DNA of 64,000 bases from Tanytarsus gracilentus (taxonomy: Eukaryota > Arthropoda > Insecta > Diptera > Chironomidae), in NCBI GenBank assembly GCA_038502055.1, contig JAXRKN010000023.1, positions 372,001 to 436,000 on the forward strand, given 5' to 3'. The notes beneath the pieces were generated by a model. That model did not search any database and was not told where the DNA came from. It saw only the letters and a program-made list of their open reading frames with translations. Both the position numbers and the translations under genes were made by a program. Positions 11,493 through 22,609 of this stretch are shown here, piece after piece. Numbering within the stretch: position 1 is the first letter of the stretch; each line of letters begins with the position of its first letter.

Positions 11493-13352
11493 TTAAGATG
11501 GTGAACTGGTTGAAGGATTATCGCCACCACATTCATGCGATTTTCGATGCTCGACATGACCATAACAATTTTCACACTCATCTTCAGATTCCGATGAACT
11601 CTCGCCGAATGTTTTTGGTTTTTTATAGATGCAGCAACATTTTGATTTTTTCTTGCCCATGTGCTCATTATCAACCGTCTTCGCAGTCCATTGTACTTTC
11701 TTGTCTGTCTTTGGCTTATGGCATCGTAGTTTTAACGTTGGCTGTACCTGATCAAATTAAAATTTATTAATTGAATGTTAATTTTTTATTGAATAATTCC
11801 TTGTGATCTTAAATCTGAGATTTTATCATCATCGTAATGTAAAATTGATTTTAATATTTCATCTGTGTGTTGGCCCAAGGTTGGCGGGGCTGAAAATACT
11901 TTGTTTTCGCTGTCACTGTACACGACTGGTGGTCCAACGACAAAAACATCACCAGCATCTTTATGTTGTAAATTTTTAACAATTCCAATATCCTTCACGT
12001 GTTCATCTGTAAAAACTCCTTCCATATTATTAACAGGACCGTATGGAAATGAAGCTTTTTTAAATTGACTAGACCAGAATTCATTACTTTGCTTTCTAAA
12101 AAGAGAACTTAAAATTTCAGTCAATGCCTCTCTATTTTTAACTCTATCTGCATTATTTGAAAATCTCTCGTCATTTAAAACATTTTTAATATCCATCAAT
12201 GTACAGAGTTCCGTAAATTGCTCATTCGAAGCAGCACCGATTGTAAAAAATCCATTTTTAGTTTCAAAAGCAGCGTAAGGAACAATCGACACATGTTCTG
12301 TTCCCCATCGTTCAGCTTCAATTTTAGAGTTTAAATAATTTACGCCGACATTAATGAGGCAAGAAATTTGCGTGGAAAATAAGTCAACGTCAATTTTTTG
12401 ACCGCGTCCAGTTTTATATCGATGCAAAAGAGCAGCGAGTATAGCACCGGAGCCATAGAGACCAGTGCAGATGTCGGTGATTGCAACTCCCACTTTTGAT
12501 GGCGCACCTTTTTCTCCAGTGATGTGTAGAAGACCGCCTTAAAACAATAGATAGATAGATAGATAGATGACAAAGAGGTAGCACTCTGAAGTTACCCATC
12601 GATGCAGCTATAACATCATAACCAGCTCTTTTACTGTAAGGCCCTTTCGATCCGAATCCAGTTACCGAACAGTATATAACCTGAGGTGCAACTGTTTTAA
12701 TGTCTTCATATCCAAGTCCCATTTTATCTAACTTTCCTGGTATGTAATTTTCCATCAGAACATCACATTTTTTAGCCAGTTCCAATATCAAATTGCGACC
12801 CTTCTTAAGATCAATACAGATTGACTTTTTGTTTCGATTGCATGCGAGAAAATACACTGAGTCACTCGAGTTCTTAAGAAAGGGTGGTCCCCAATTTCTT
12901 GATTCATCTCCTTTCAATGGTCTCTCAACTTTTATCACATCAGCCCCAAGGTCACTCAAAACCATTGACTTGAGAAGAAAAAAAATAATCCATGAAGGAA
13001 TTTTCGAACATGACCTTTTTAACTTACTGCATATGGACCAGCAATGATGCGAGTAAGATCAAGAATACGAACACCCTCTAAAGGCAATGACTTTTGCGTC
13101 GAATATCTAGCAATTGCCAACGAATTCTTAAATTGTCTAAAGTTCATAATTTTTTTTATGATTGAGCTATGACAATATCACGACGCACACACACGAATAC
13201 ATACTTAAAATCTCAATGCTCAATTGATGATAAAATCATTTAATTTTCAAGATCACAAAGTTAAATTCTTAGCATTTTACCTCTGTTGCTGTCACGGTGA
13301 TGGTCTCCGTTATGGATTCTGTTGCACTTTGAGTTGCCTGATTTTCACTCAT
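11493..13352 (-). CDS. PPP1R11: PP1 regulatory inhibitor-3 / E3 ligase PPP1R11
   Basis: Two exons on the minus strand, 13352-13281 and 11747-11493, joined in phase 0 to give 108 residues. The N-terminus is Thr/Ser-rich (MSENQATQSATESI). The second exon carries the family core: LRCHKPKTDKKVQWTAKTVD, then HMGKKKSKCCCIYKKP, then a Ser/Glu run (GESSSESEDECENCYGH). Known: PPP1R11 (inhibitor-3, Ypi1 in yeast) binds protein phosphatase 1 through a KVQW-type RVxF motif, which is visible here, and the mammalian protein also acts as a cysteine-rich ubiquitin ligase. Length matches the family (about 100-130). The single 1.5-kb intron contains the whole SUGCT-like gene on the same strand, with only 38 nt between the SUGCT stop and this gene's second exon. 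Confidence 0.85.
11786..13147 (-). CDS. SUGCT: succinate-hydroxymethylglutarate CoA-transferase-like (family III)
   Basis: Three exons: 13147-13028, 12968-12596 and 12537-11786; 414 residues. The first about 20 residues (MNFRQFKNSLAIARYSTQKS) look like a mitochondrial targeting peptide. Next comes the CaiB/BaiF fold start (LEGVRILDLTRIIAGPYA), then GADVIKVERP, NRNKKSICIDLK, VIYCSVTGFGSKGPYSKRAGY. The Asp right after this GY (about residue 158) is in the position of the catalytic aspartate of family III CoA-transferases. Later come GTEHVSIVPYAAFETKNG and a C-terminal LGQHTDEILKSIL. Known: SUGCT moves CoA from succinyl-CoA to glutarate or hydroxymethylglutarate in mitochondria. A related family III enzyme (AMACR-like) is less likely given the order of motifs. 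The gene sits entirely inside the intron of PPP1R11. Confidence 0.85.
12549..12570. repeat. tetranucleotide microsatellite (TAGA)n
   Basis: About five units of ATAG/TAGA inside the second intron (12538-12595) of the SUGCT-like gene. Likely length-polymorphic. Confidence 0.9.
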
Positions 13353-13851
13353 GTCTTCTGAGAGATTAATTATAAAATTTAATAAAAACGATTGATTTTA
13401 GTTTTCACTCGAACAAAAATATTTTTTTAGTAAATAAAAATAATTTGTAGCGCGTTTTTCGTTGCATGGATTTTTTGAATTTATTTTAGATAAAATCGCG
13501 ATTTTTCAACTCGCTGAATATTTTTACATCTTATTTTCTTTAATTTATTAAAATAATTGCTAAAAGTGCAGGTAAAAATTAAATAATGTTAAATTAAGCA
13601 ACTTGTGTTTAAAAATTTAATATACGTTACAAAATAGCTACATATATATTTTTTAAAGTTGTATGAGTGCTTGCATGTACACGAAAGCATAAATGTTTTA
13701 GCACATAAAATCCTTGTCAAGAAAAATTTGTTTTCCTTTTGAAAAAGTCAAATGTAGCTGATTGAAAGGCTGTAAGAGAGTTTGCAATTAATCTTTAAAA
13801 CCCCCTAAATCATTTAATTTATTTAATTGACAGATTCAATAAGTGAAAATC

Positions 13852-14373
13852 ATGCATTTCTGGATTGACAAAACATCCTTGAACAGAAGAGATTCAAATT
13901 TTTATTCATATGGAGTAGGAAGAAATAAATTTATTCATAAGCAATTGCACCATCAACGAAGTCGACAGAATTTAAGTCCACATGTAACATCGCCACCAAC
14001 ATTAAGTCAAACATTAACTCCTCATCAGCCATTAGTTCGTCACAATCAATGGTTAACAATTTATGTGAGAAGTGCTGTGTGCATAACAATCATCCTGATT
14101 TTACTCGTAGCAAAGCTCTATTACGAAGTAATTATATCAAAATTTCAGCTCATATGCTTTTGCATTATTTCGGTGATATTTTTAATGTGCACAATTGCTG
14201 CTTCGCTCTTTCACATTAATCCTGAAAGGACTCGCGAAAATGTGGTTGATTTGAGCAATTTAAGTGGACTTGTGATTGATGAACTTCCTCCTCCCGAATA
14301 TTCTGACGTTATTGAGCTAGCGCATGTTCATAACGACCGACCTCCCAGCTATGATAAATTGTTTGAAGCCTAA
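13852..14373 (+). CDS. two-TM protein with C-terminal PPxY motifs
   Basis: An uninterrupted frame of 173 codons starting at the ATG at 13852 (MHFWIDKTSLNRRDSN); an acceptor-like ACAG just upstream (13830-13833) suggests a 5' UTR exon further left. The N-terminal 60 residues are polar and rich in His, Gln and Ser/Thr. Two adjacent hydrophobic segments follow (CITIILILLVAKLYY and LICFCIISVIFLMCTIAASL) with a short turn, so both ends are probably cytosolic. The tail has ELPPPEYSDV and DRPPSYDKLFEA: two Pro-Pro-x-Tyr motifs of the kind bound by WW domains of Nedd4-type ubiquitin ligases. Known families with this logic include NDFIP and several small adaptors, but I cannot assign this one. AATAAA at about 14434 could be its poly(A) signal. 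Confidence 0.7.
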   Translation: MHFWIDKTSLNRRDSNFYSYGVGRNKFIHKQLHHQRSRQNLSPHVTSPPTLSQTLTPHQPLVRHNQWLTIYVRSAVCITIILILLVAKLYYEVIISKFQLICFCIISVIFLMCTIAASLFHINPERTRENVVDLSNLSGLVIDELPPPEYSDVIELAHVHNDRPPSYDKLFEA

Positions 14374-16282
14374 GATTAATTTTAATCACTAAATAAGTGC
14401 TAATCATTATGTTTTAAAAGAGAAAGAATTTAAAATAAAGTTATTAAAATAATTGATTTAAAAAATGTTTTAAATGTACATAAATGGTTGGGAAATGTTT
14501 TTAAAATATTTTTCTGGTGCAAAATTATGATAATTTAAATAATTCTTTTAAACTTTTTAAGTTAAATTTGTTTTTAAAAATCTTTTTTGCGCCTTTAATT
14601 ATTTTAATTCTCATGAACGCAACATGAGCGAATTATTATCAGATTTTTTTCTCTCTCACTTAACATTTTATGCTTCGCGTTAAAATCTCCGTTTCTCTCC
14701 ATGTGAGTTGAGCAAAAGAGTTTCAGTCTGAGTTTTGAGCTTAACGTGATCGTTTCGTTCGCGCGCTGTTTTTTTAAGAAACCTGTATGTACAGAGTCAA
14801 GAGTAACAAAAATAAATTTATATAATTATGTAAAGAGAAACTGTTTTTTCTTCTCTTCTCTTGCAAGCTTTTAAAGCGCAAAAAAATTGTGTCGAACAAA
14901 ATTAAAATTTTATAATTTGATCGAAACGAAAACAATCAAATTGCAATCAATAAAAGAAATGATTTCAAATCAATTGTGATAATAATGAAAAAAATGTTGT
15001 AAACTGTTAAAAAGTGAATTGGGGAACGAATGCTGAAAATCTTTTTGCAATTAATGCTCATTTGGAGTCGAGTGGCTTAACATTACGTTTTTTTGCGCGA
15101 TTTCACAATAGCTTATATCTAAATATGCTTCCTCCGCTTTTTGTTGCATTTTCATTTCACGGTGATTTACTCATTTAATTGTTGATCATGATATACATTA
15201 ACACAAAAATTTATAAACGATTTAACAAAGTTTAAAATCGAAAAATTTTCTTTTTATAATATCATTGTGATGGCATGCAAACGAAGAAATAATTGGCAGC
15301 GAATAAAAAATAATTCATATTTTAAAATGTAAAAAACTTTTAAATCAAAAATCAATCATCGCTGTAAGCACTTAACATAGAGCTTCAATGAGTGTCCTTC
15401 ACACACAAATTTATATTAGTTTGCTGTATATGAGCTGAGCATGTATACTGTGTGCATTTACAATATTGTGCTCATTTATTTGCTTCACAAGATTTCATTT
15501 CTAAAACTGGTTGGTATAAAGAAAAATTTGTACATTTCACTATTGCTCAAAAGCCTGCTTTTAAAATGTTAGACAAAAACTCTATACTAACAATGCCAAG
15601 AAAGTTGAGCTCATTGCAAATAAAAAAATGCATCTTTAAAGATATTAATAATGATGTTGAAGCTTAACAGCAATTTTTTCTCGTGTTGTCCGAAAACAAT
15701 AGAAAAGTTTTTCATAAATGTGGGAATTTGTGTATATAATTGTAAAAATTTTGAGTAGTTACCACGGGTGGTCATTTTGAAAATTTAAAAATTTTTTGTG
15801 TTCATCGTAACTTAAAAAAATGAAACGTTGAATCTTTTTGAAATTTTTTTAAAAATTTGTCAGAAATATTTTTCTTTAAAATGCACTCACATGGCAATGT
15901 GAGCTCTGTTTAAAAAACTCAATGTAACTCTCGACATCCAAAATTGAGCCTTAACCAAAATCTTTTTTGGCATAAATAATAATTGAATTAAAGTGTTGTG
16001 CACGATGTCAATTTAATTTTATGCTACAATTCGTTTAGATTACAAAAGAGAGACACTCAAGAAGCAACTCTTAATGTGAAACGAACAGAGAACAATGGCT
16101 AAAATTGAAGTACATAAGGAGTATGCAGTAAAGTCAGAAAAAAAGATTTAAATATGTATATGTGCATTGAAATTTTACAAGTGTAAAAATGTAAACGTCA
16201 AAAAGTTGGTAGCGCATAAGATTCGATATTTGAAAGTGGTTAATGCATGTAGAGAGAAAAAAAAACATTTCGAAGACCAGCC
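14374..16282. other. intergenic, no gene seen
   Basis: AT-rich with CT-rich stretches around 14650-14710 and 14850-14870. The short ORF at 15452-15667 has no recognisable features. The right end is the 5' flank of the Tie-like kinase gene. Confidence 0.5.
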
Positions 16283-19200
16283 ATGTCTCGGCGAGTGAAT
16301 GTGATGAAGCTTTTAATAGCTACACTATTTCTTTTGATGCTATTGATCAATCGATGTGATGCTACAGAGGGTAATAATGAAGAAATAAAAAATACCTCAA
16401 CAGCATCAACGCCAACGAGTGGTAATAACATAACGAAACGTGAGAGGTCAGTGAGAATTTCATCAGATAGTGCCAAAGGTAAGTGTGTACATGTGTTTAT
16501 TCGATATATAAAAGGCGATAATTATTATTTTTACATAATATGTGCGATCTTTTCATATCAACAATAATAAAAAACATCATTTAAATTTTTTTTGATTTTC
16601 ATGCGTCAGTTAATTGGGTTAACCATTATTGACTAGTTAATGAACATTTATGAAAAGCAAATTTTTTAATTTAATGTTGAACTTTATAACGCTTACGAAA
16701 TTTATTTTTTTTTGAGTTTCCAAAGGGTGTAAATCTTTTAATTGGAGATGATCTGTCGAGATAAAAATTAAAAAATGAACTTACGAAGCTATATAAAAGT
16801 TCATTTTATAAAATTAAACCAACATGCTTACACACCTTCCTTGCATCCAATCTGTCAGTCATTTTTTAATGAAATTCACATGTATGTGATTGTAGATAAA
16901 TTTTAATTGAGTCTAGAAAGTAATTTTTCATGCATTTATTAATTTAGCAAATCTCGACCTGCGTGTACAATAATTTAATATTTTTCAGCTATTTAATATT
17001 AATTTTGTGGTTTCGATGAAAAATATCGCGGAAAATAATTTTTTATCAATTATGTGGTTGCGTTGTTTACGATCAAGTAATTTTTCTACGGTCAGTACAA
17101 AAGGGAGCCACCGTTGATTACAAAAAGTATTCAAAATAATACCAATACAATTCAACTTAATTTAAACGTGTGAAAACTTTTAAATAACCTGAACAATGTT
17201 TTACAATAGTACTTTAATTATTTACTTGGGTTGAATACATCGGAAGAAAGGGTACATTAGCCGCTCCCGTGTAATTTTTTAAAAGTCACTTTGCAAAGAA
17301 ATGAAATTTTTAGTAAAAAAAACTTATATCGGCTATCAATTTTAAATAGAAAGACGAAGAAATTTATTCGAAAGAAATCATATTAATAAAATGATATAAG
17401 TATACATGAGCTTCTGAAATTTGAAAAAATCTTCATAAAAGTGAAAGTTGAATTTCTTGTTTCTCCCATAAAGAGCGATGGGAAAAAGTTCATTTTCGCA
17501 AATATAGAGAGGATAAATTAAAGCCCATGGAGAATTCAATTTCTTTTGCTCTGATCGATTTCTATCTTTTTAGAAACCTTTAAAAGTTGGTTTGGTATTA
17601 ATGAAAAAAAAATAAAGAGTTAAAGTTTCTAAACAAATGACAAAAAGTTCTTAGAATTTACTTTTCATAAAACGTGACGAGAATTCTTCGATGAACGAAC
17701 AAAAAATCATTCTCATTCAATTTAAAAACTATATAATTTATCATTCAAACAAACTTTTGTATTGTATAGAAAAAATTTTTTGTCCGATATTAAATACTTT
17801 TGTTTTTAGAACCATTAATAATTCACATAAAAATTTTTCTAACTCACAGATGTAATTATCTTAAACACAAATGATGAGAAGAACACATGGCCGTCACGAA
17901 AGTACCCAAATAGTAGAATTCGTGATGTTAAACTTCCATTTGTACTGCAACATCAGCGTCGCTGGCCATCAACAACAACATCGAGCGAAGAATGCGTAAA
18001 GATGTGCCGAAAAAATAACAATAATGAATTTTGCCGCTTAAAATGTAGTCGTGATCTGAAAGGAATTCGAAGCATGAAGGCAAACGACGAAGTTCGTTCT
18101 ATGATTGGGAAGAAAGATATTAGCACAGAAAACGTTAACTCAGTTAGAGATAAAAATAAAGATGAAGTACTCGAGACTGAGGAGTCGATGCATGGAGTTT
18201 TAGTACTTAGCAATGTGAACGATAGTAATCTCAATAGAAGTTACAACATTATAGGAATTAAAGCTAAAGAAACTTTAAATATGATTAATGATAATGACAA
18301 AATGGAGGATGTAAAAAGAGAACTGAGGGGGGAAAGTTCAACAACAACTTCAACGCAAGCGACCGTCACTAAAGTTAATCGACGAAAGTACACGAGAACT
18401 TCTCTTTTACCAACAAATCACACTCGACCAACAATCTATCGAGGTAGAGTCAAGTACAGTCCAAGTAGTATCAGAACAGCAGTTTTAGAAGAAAACGAAG
18501 ATCAAAATATTGAAATTAATCAAAAGCTCGGTTCGACTAGAAAATATTCATCAACCCGGCGTCCAACCACCTCACTTCATAGCACAACAACATTAAGATC
18601 AAAGGAAGAGGAATTGGAGATCATGGAAGTGTCAGTTGCCAAACAATCGTCAACGGAAAAGAATACTTTTTGGAAGGCTCGAAATATCGTTGCGATTAAT
18701 AATTATATGAGGAAATTTAATCCAAATTTAACAGTCATGTCTACAGTAGCTAAAAGCACTAAAACAATCACAAAATCACCAACAATCCGCTATGAGGAAA
18801 ATGTGACCTCAACGAAGGCAGTACCCACTAAAGTCATTTACAGTCGGCCAACAAAAATTCCAAGTTTAATAATAAACGTACCAAATGATGCTTCACCAAT
18901 ATTTTATACCGACAACCGAAACTATCAATTATCAAATGGAGATTTTGAAGATTCAACTTTGCTCGAAACAACGACACTTAAAATTGCAGTTGAAGAGCAA
19001 GCGTCATATATTGAAAACATCACCAAAAAAGAGGAAGAAATCTCAAGTACAACGCAATCGACAACGGTGCTTCCCAGTTTGACCGATAGCACCTTGCAAA
19101 CAAAGAGCTTTAGAAAAAATTACACTACAATACCGAGAAGATCTTCGTCAGTAACGACAGCCAGCAAAATTGACATATCCTCAACTATTTCCTCATTTTT

Positions 19201-21196
19201 GACTAATGTGTCTTCTAAAAAGCACGTAACAACTAATGATTATGTAAGCACATCAACGACTGCCTCAATGTTCACAGAGTCATTACCTACCACAACTCCC
19301 ATGAGTGTCTTTAGAAACGCGGCAAAAACTTCTATTCCTCTTCACGTTGAAGCCGTGGTGCCGCCATCGCCGAAATCATTTACGACAACCACAACAACAA
19401 GCCAACCGCATACACTTTACGATTCGATTTCAACAACAAGCAAGCCGGAAATTAATGACGTTTTTGTTGAAGAACAAAAGGCGAATGTAACTACTTATGC
19501 CTTGGGCGCTGCATTATTTTTACCGCTGATCGTAATCGTGATAGTAATTAGACAATATGCGCACAAAATTGAAAGAAAAAGCAGTGATGTCGAAAATTAT
19601 TCTAACGATGTGCAGCCCATAAGTCCGGTGGTGACACTCGATCATGGTGAAGATAGTTCTTGCTTTGAGGGCGACGACTCGATTGTAAGTGAGGATGATT
19701 TCAATCGAAGCAAATTGAAGTTCAAGAGCCTTTTAGGTGAAGGAAATTTTGGTCAAGTTTGGAAGGCCGAAATCGAAGATCATTCGGATCATATTGGCTC
19801 TATAAAAACTGTAGCAGTCAAAACAGAACGATCGAAAAATCACGATCAAGGTGGCTTGAAAGTTGAGTGTGAAATTATGCGTAAACTCCTACCCGCCCAC
19901 CCGAACGTTGTGACACTATTAGGTGCCTGCGTTTCAAAAGAGCCTCACATGCTAATTATGAGCTACGAGATGAGGGGAAAACTTTTGTCATTGTTACGAA
20001 CAGCACGGGGCGTTATGAATAATGGAACTCTATATCATAGACCGCATAATCGAGAAACCTCCATGCCTCTCTCACCGAGACGACTGACAGGCTTTGCCCA
20101 TGATATTGCGAAGGGAATGGAATACATTGCTGGGAAAGGGGTAAAATTAAATGTTTTAATTATATCAAGTTTCAAAATTACGAGGTCGAATTTGAACACA
20201 AAATCTCTTAAACTCATCGTGACCTGATTAAAGAAAATTTAAATATTTTGTAAATTTTTCCACAGATTGTTCATTGCGATCTCGCTGCCAGAAATGTTCT
20301 CGTTGACCATAATGGATATTGCAAAATTTGTGACTTTGGTATGTCGATCGATCTCGATAAGAGAAATAAAGAGAGTCACATTCAAATTCCACGAGTATCA
20401 ACTTATCAGAATAAATTTAAATTTGAGATGACTGCTCGTGTTTTTGGGGGTTTGAAAAATTATGCGTTTTCAAAAACACGAAGTGGTGGAAACTGTGATA
20501 CTAAAAATCGTCCTGCCCTCCCAATAAGGTATTAAAAATAGTTTATTAAATTACAAAAAAATATTAAACTGAAATTTTCATAGATGGATGAGTCCTGAAA
20601 GTCTAGAATTTCATATCTATTCTCATGAAACTGATGTGTTTGCTTTCGGAATTGTTTTATGGGAAATAACAACATTAGGTAAGCGATGTTAAATGCTTTT
20701 TTGTGATTCTTAATTTGAAAAATTGGGAATCATAAAATATTTCTTAAATAACAATTTTTACTTTCTTAATTACATCATTTTAAATTGATTAAAAAAATAC
20801 TCATTAAGTGAAATTGATGTCTTGCTGTGTTGAAACAATTTTTATGCTTTCACTTTAATCATTTTTTTCTTCAATTTTTAAGGCATCACACCTTATCCAA
20901 CTTTAACTGGTAGAGAAGTCATCAGAGGAGTGATCAGAGATATAAGACCAGAAATTCCACCCAATTGTAAACAAGAATTATCGCAAATTATGCAACAGTG
21001 CTGGCTTAAAGACCCAAGACACAGACCAACTTTTTCTGAGATCAGAAAAGAATTAGCACATACAATAACTCACTGGCAAGAAGAAATTAATACAAATCAT
21101 AACGATTATTTGGATGTCAGTGGTTTTAGTGAAGATTATGAAAACGGTATGATTTACTTTAATCAGAGAGTTTCGGAATTTGAATGTGAAATATAA
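16283..21196 (+). CDS. Tie: receptor tyrosine kinase, Tie-like
   Basis: Five exons: 16283-16478, 17850-20140, 20266-20528, 20584-20678 and 20883-21196; 1052 residues. A signal peptide (LLIATLFLLMLLINRCDA) opens a long Ser/Thr-rich extracellular part with one Cys cluster (EECVKMCRKNNNNEFCRLKC); no Ig, EGF or cadherin repeats are seen. One TM segment lies at about 612-632 (ALGAALFLPLIVIVIVI). The kinase domain has the Gly loop (LLGEGNFGQVWKAE, about 690), the Lys in VAVKTE, HCDLAARNVLVD (about 831), CDFGMSID and WMSPES. A long insert in the activation segment and the end DVSGFSEDYE...ISEFECEI-like tail (VSEFECEI) agree with what I recall of the insect Tie kinase. Odd: the usual HRD Arg is Cys, and APE is SPE. 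A 1.37-kb first intron separates the signal-peptide exon from the rest. Confidence 0.75.
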
Positions 21197-22609
21197 TTTT
21201 TTTTTGAAAAACCAAAGTCTATAAACGTAGTATTAGGCAATAAGACAAATCAGTATTTTTTGAATTTTATTGAAGCTCTCATAACCTCATTTATTTTTTT
21301 CCACACATCATTTCATCCTTAATTTAACTTCTAGTCTCAATTCTTTCTAAAATATTATTATATTTGCATATATTCAAATTTTATAATAAAAAGTTTTAGA
21401 TATTTTATGGTGCCTCTAAAAAATTTAAATAATTGTTGACACGATAAAATAAATATTGTTGATTGTTGAAAATTAAAAAGTGCATTTTTGTTATTGAAGT
21501 TTTTCAGAGATAGCTTTTATTTTCTCCCCATACACAAGCGAGGGAGGAAAAATCATATTTACGCAAACATTATCTCGTAAACACAATAGACAGACGAGAC
21601 TTGTGTGAAGCATGTGGAAGGTCTATGTGTGCTATGTGTTTATACTAATTGAACTCCTTATCGATATCATATTTTATTAAAAATATCAAATTTTTGCACT
21701 TGAATTCAGTTTGAAGTAACAAGTGGAATCGGAAAAGTGTGTCGCAATATTTTTCTTTAAAAAATAAATCTTTTTTGTTATGCTATCGGAAAGCGGGATT
21801 CTTTGATACTGTTCCAGGAAGTTTATTAAACTAGTTTAGATTTTAAAGAATGGTAATTTTAAATTTTTTAAATTTAATAAATTCCGGATTTTTTTTTTAA
21901 TTTTGAATTTGATAAGATAAGAAAGCAAGGAGAGTCTTTAAAATTTTGCAAAATCTCACGTAATTTTAAGTTTAAAAGTGTTGGAAGTGAATTTAACAAA
22001 TATTCAGGCTAAAAGACATGTATTTTGATGAGCTTTTTGGTCCTTAATTTTGTAGCAAGTCATTTAAAAATATTTTAATTTAGGCAATGTCTTTTAGTTA
22101 AAAATATTTCAAAAAATTCCTGTAAAATTCTAATTTTAAATGACAACTCATCAATGACTCATTTGAAAATTAATCAAGCGATACGATTTTTTTTTCTGGT
22201 TCAGTTACCGAAAGCTCAATTACTTATAAGTTATGATAGCCAAAAAAAACAATCATTCGCCTCCACATGTGCGTCAAATTTTTCACACTATTAAAAATTC
22301 TTATCTTATCACATAGGAAAGAAAATTTCCGTATAATTTGCACCACGGTTTAGAAACTGCTTCACCCACACTAGAGTCATTATGGGTAATCTTATCTTTT
22401 AGTGATAAAAAAAATGTATTGAAAAAGTTTGAAACATATCAGTGCAAACTCTCACACCTTCAGTCGATTGAATGAGTTTAAAGACTAAAGTCACGATTTT
22501 TTAGGAAAGAAAAAAAGAAATCTTAGTTTATAAGCTTAGAAAGAAAAACTCGAAATTTTAATCACTAATCAGTGTTAATCATATTTTTGAAAAAATTATT
22601 AATCCAATA
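21197..22609. other. intergenic, no gene seen
   Basis: AT-rich sequence between the Tie-like kinase and the P4-ATPase; an AATAAA-like signal lies near 21384. No coding exon recognised. Confidence 0.5.

Noticed and set aside
11471..11770. Plus-strand ORF of 99 residues
   Set aside because: It is the reverse strand of the PPP1R11 second exon, which has a clear family match.
15452..15667. Plus-strand ORF of 71 residues
   Set aside because: AT-rich, no domain, no splice support, no conserved-looking motif.
18885..19490. Extra frames within the Tie-like exon
   Set aside because: Alternative frames of a Ser/Thr/Lys-rich coding exon.
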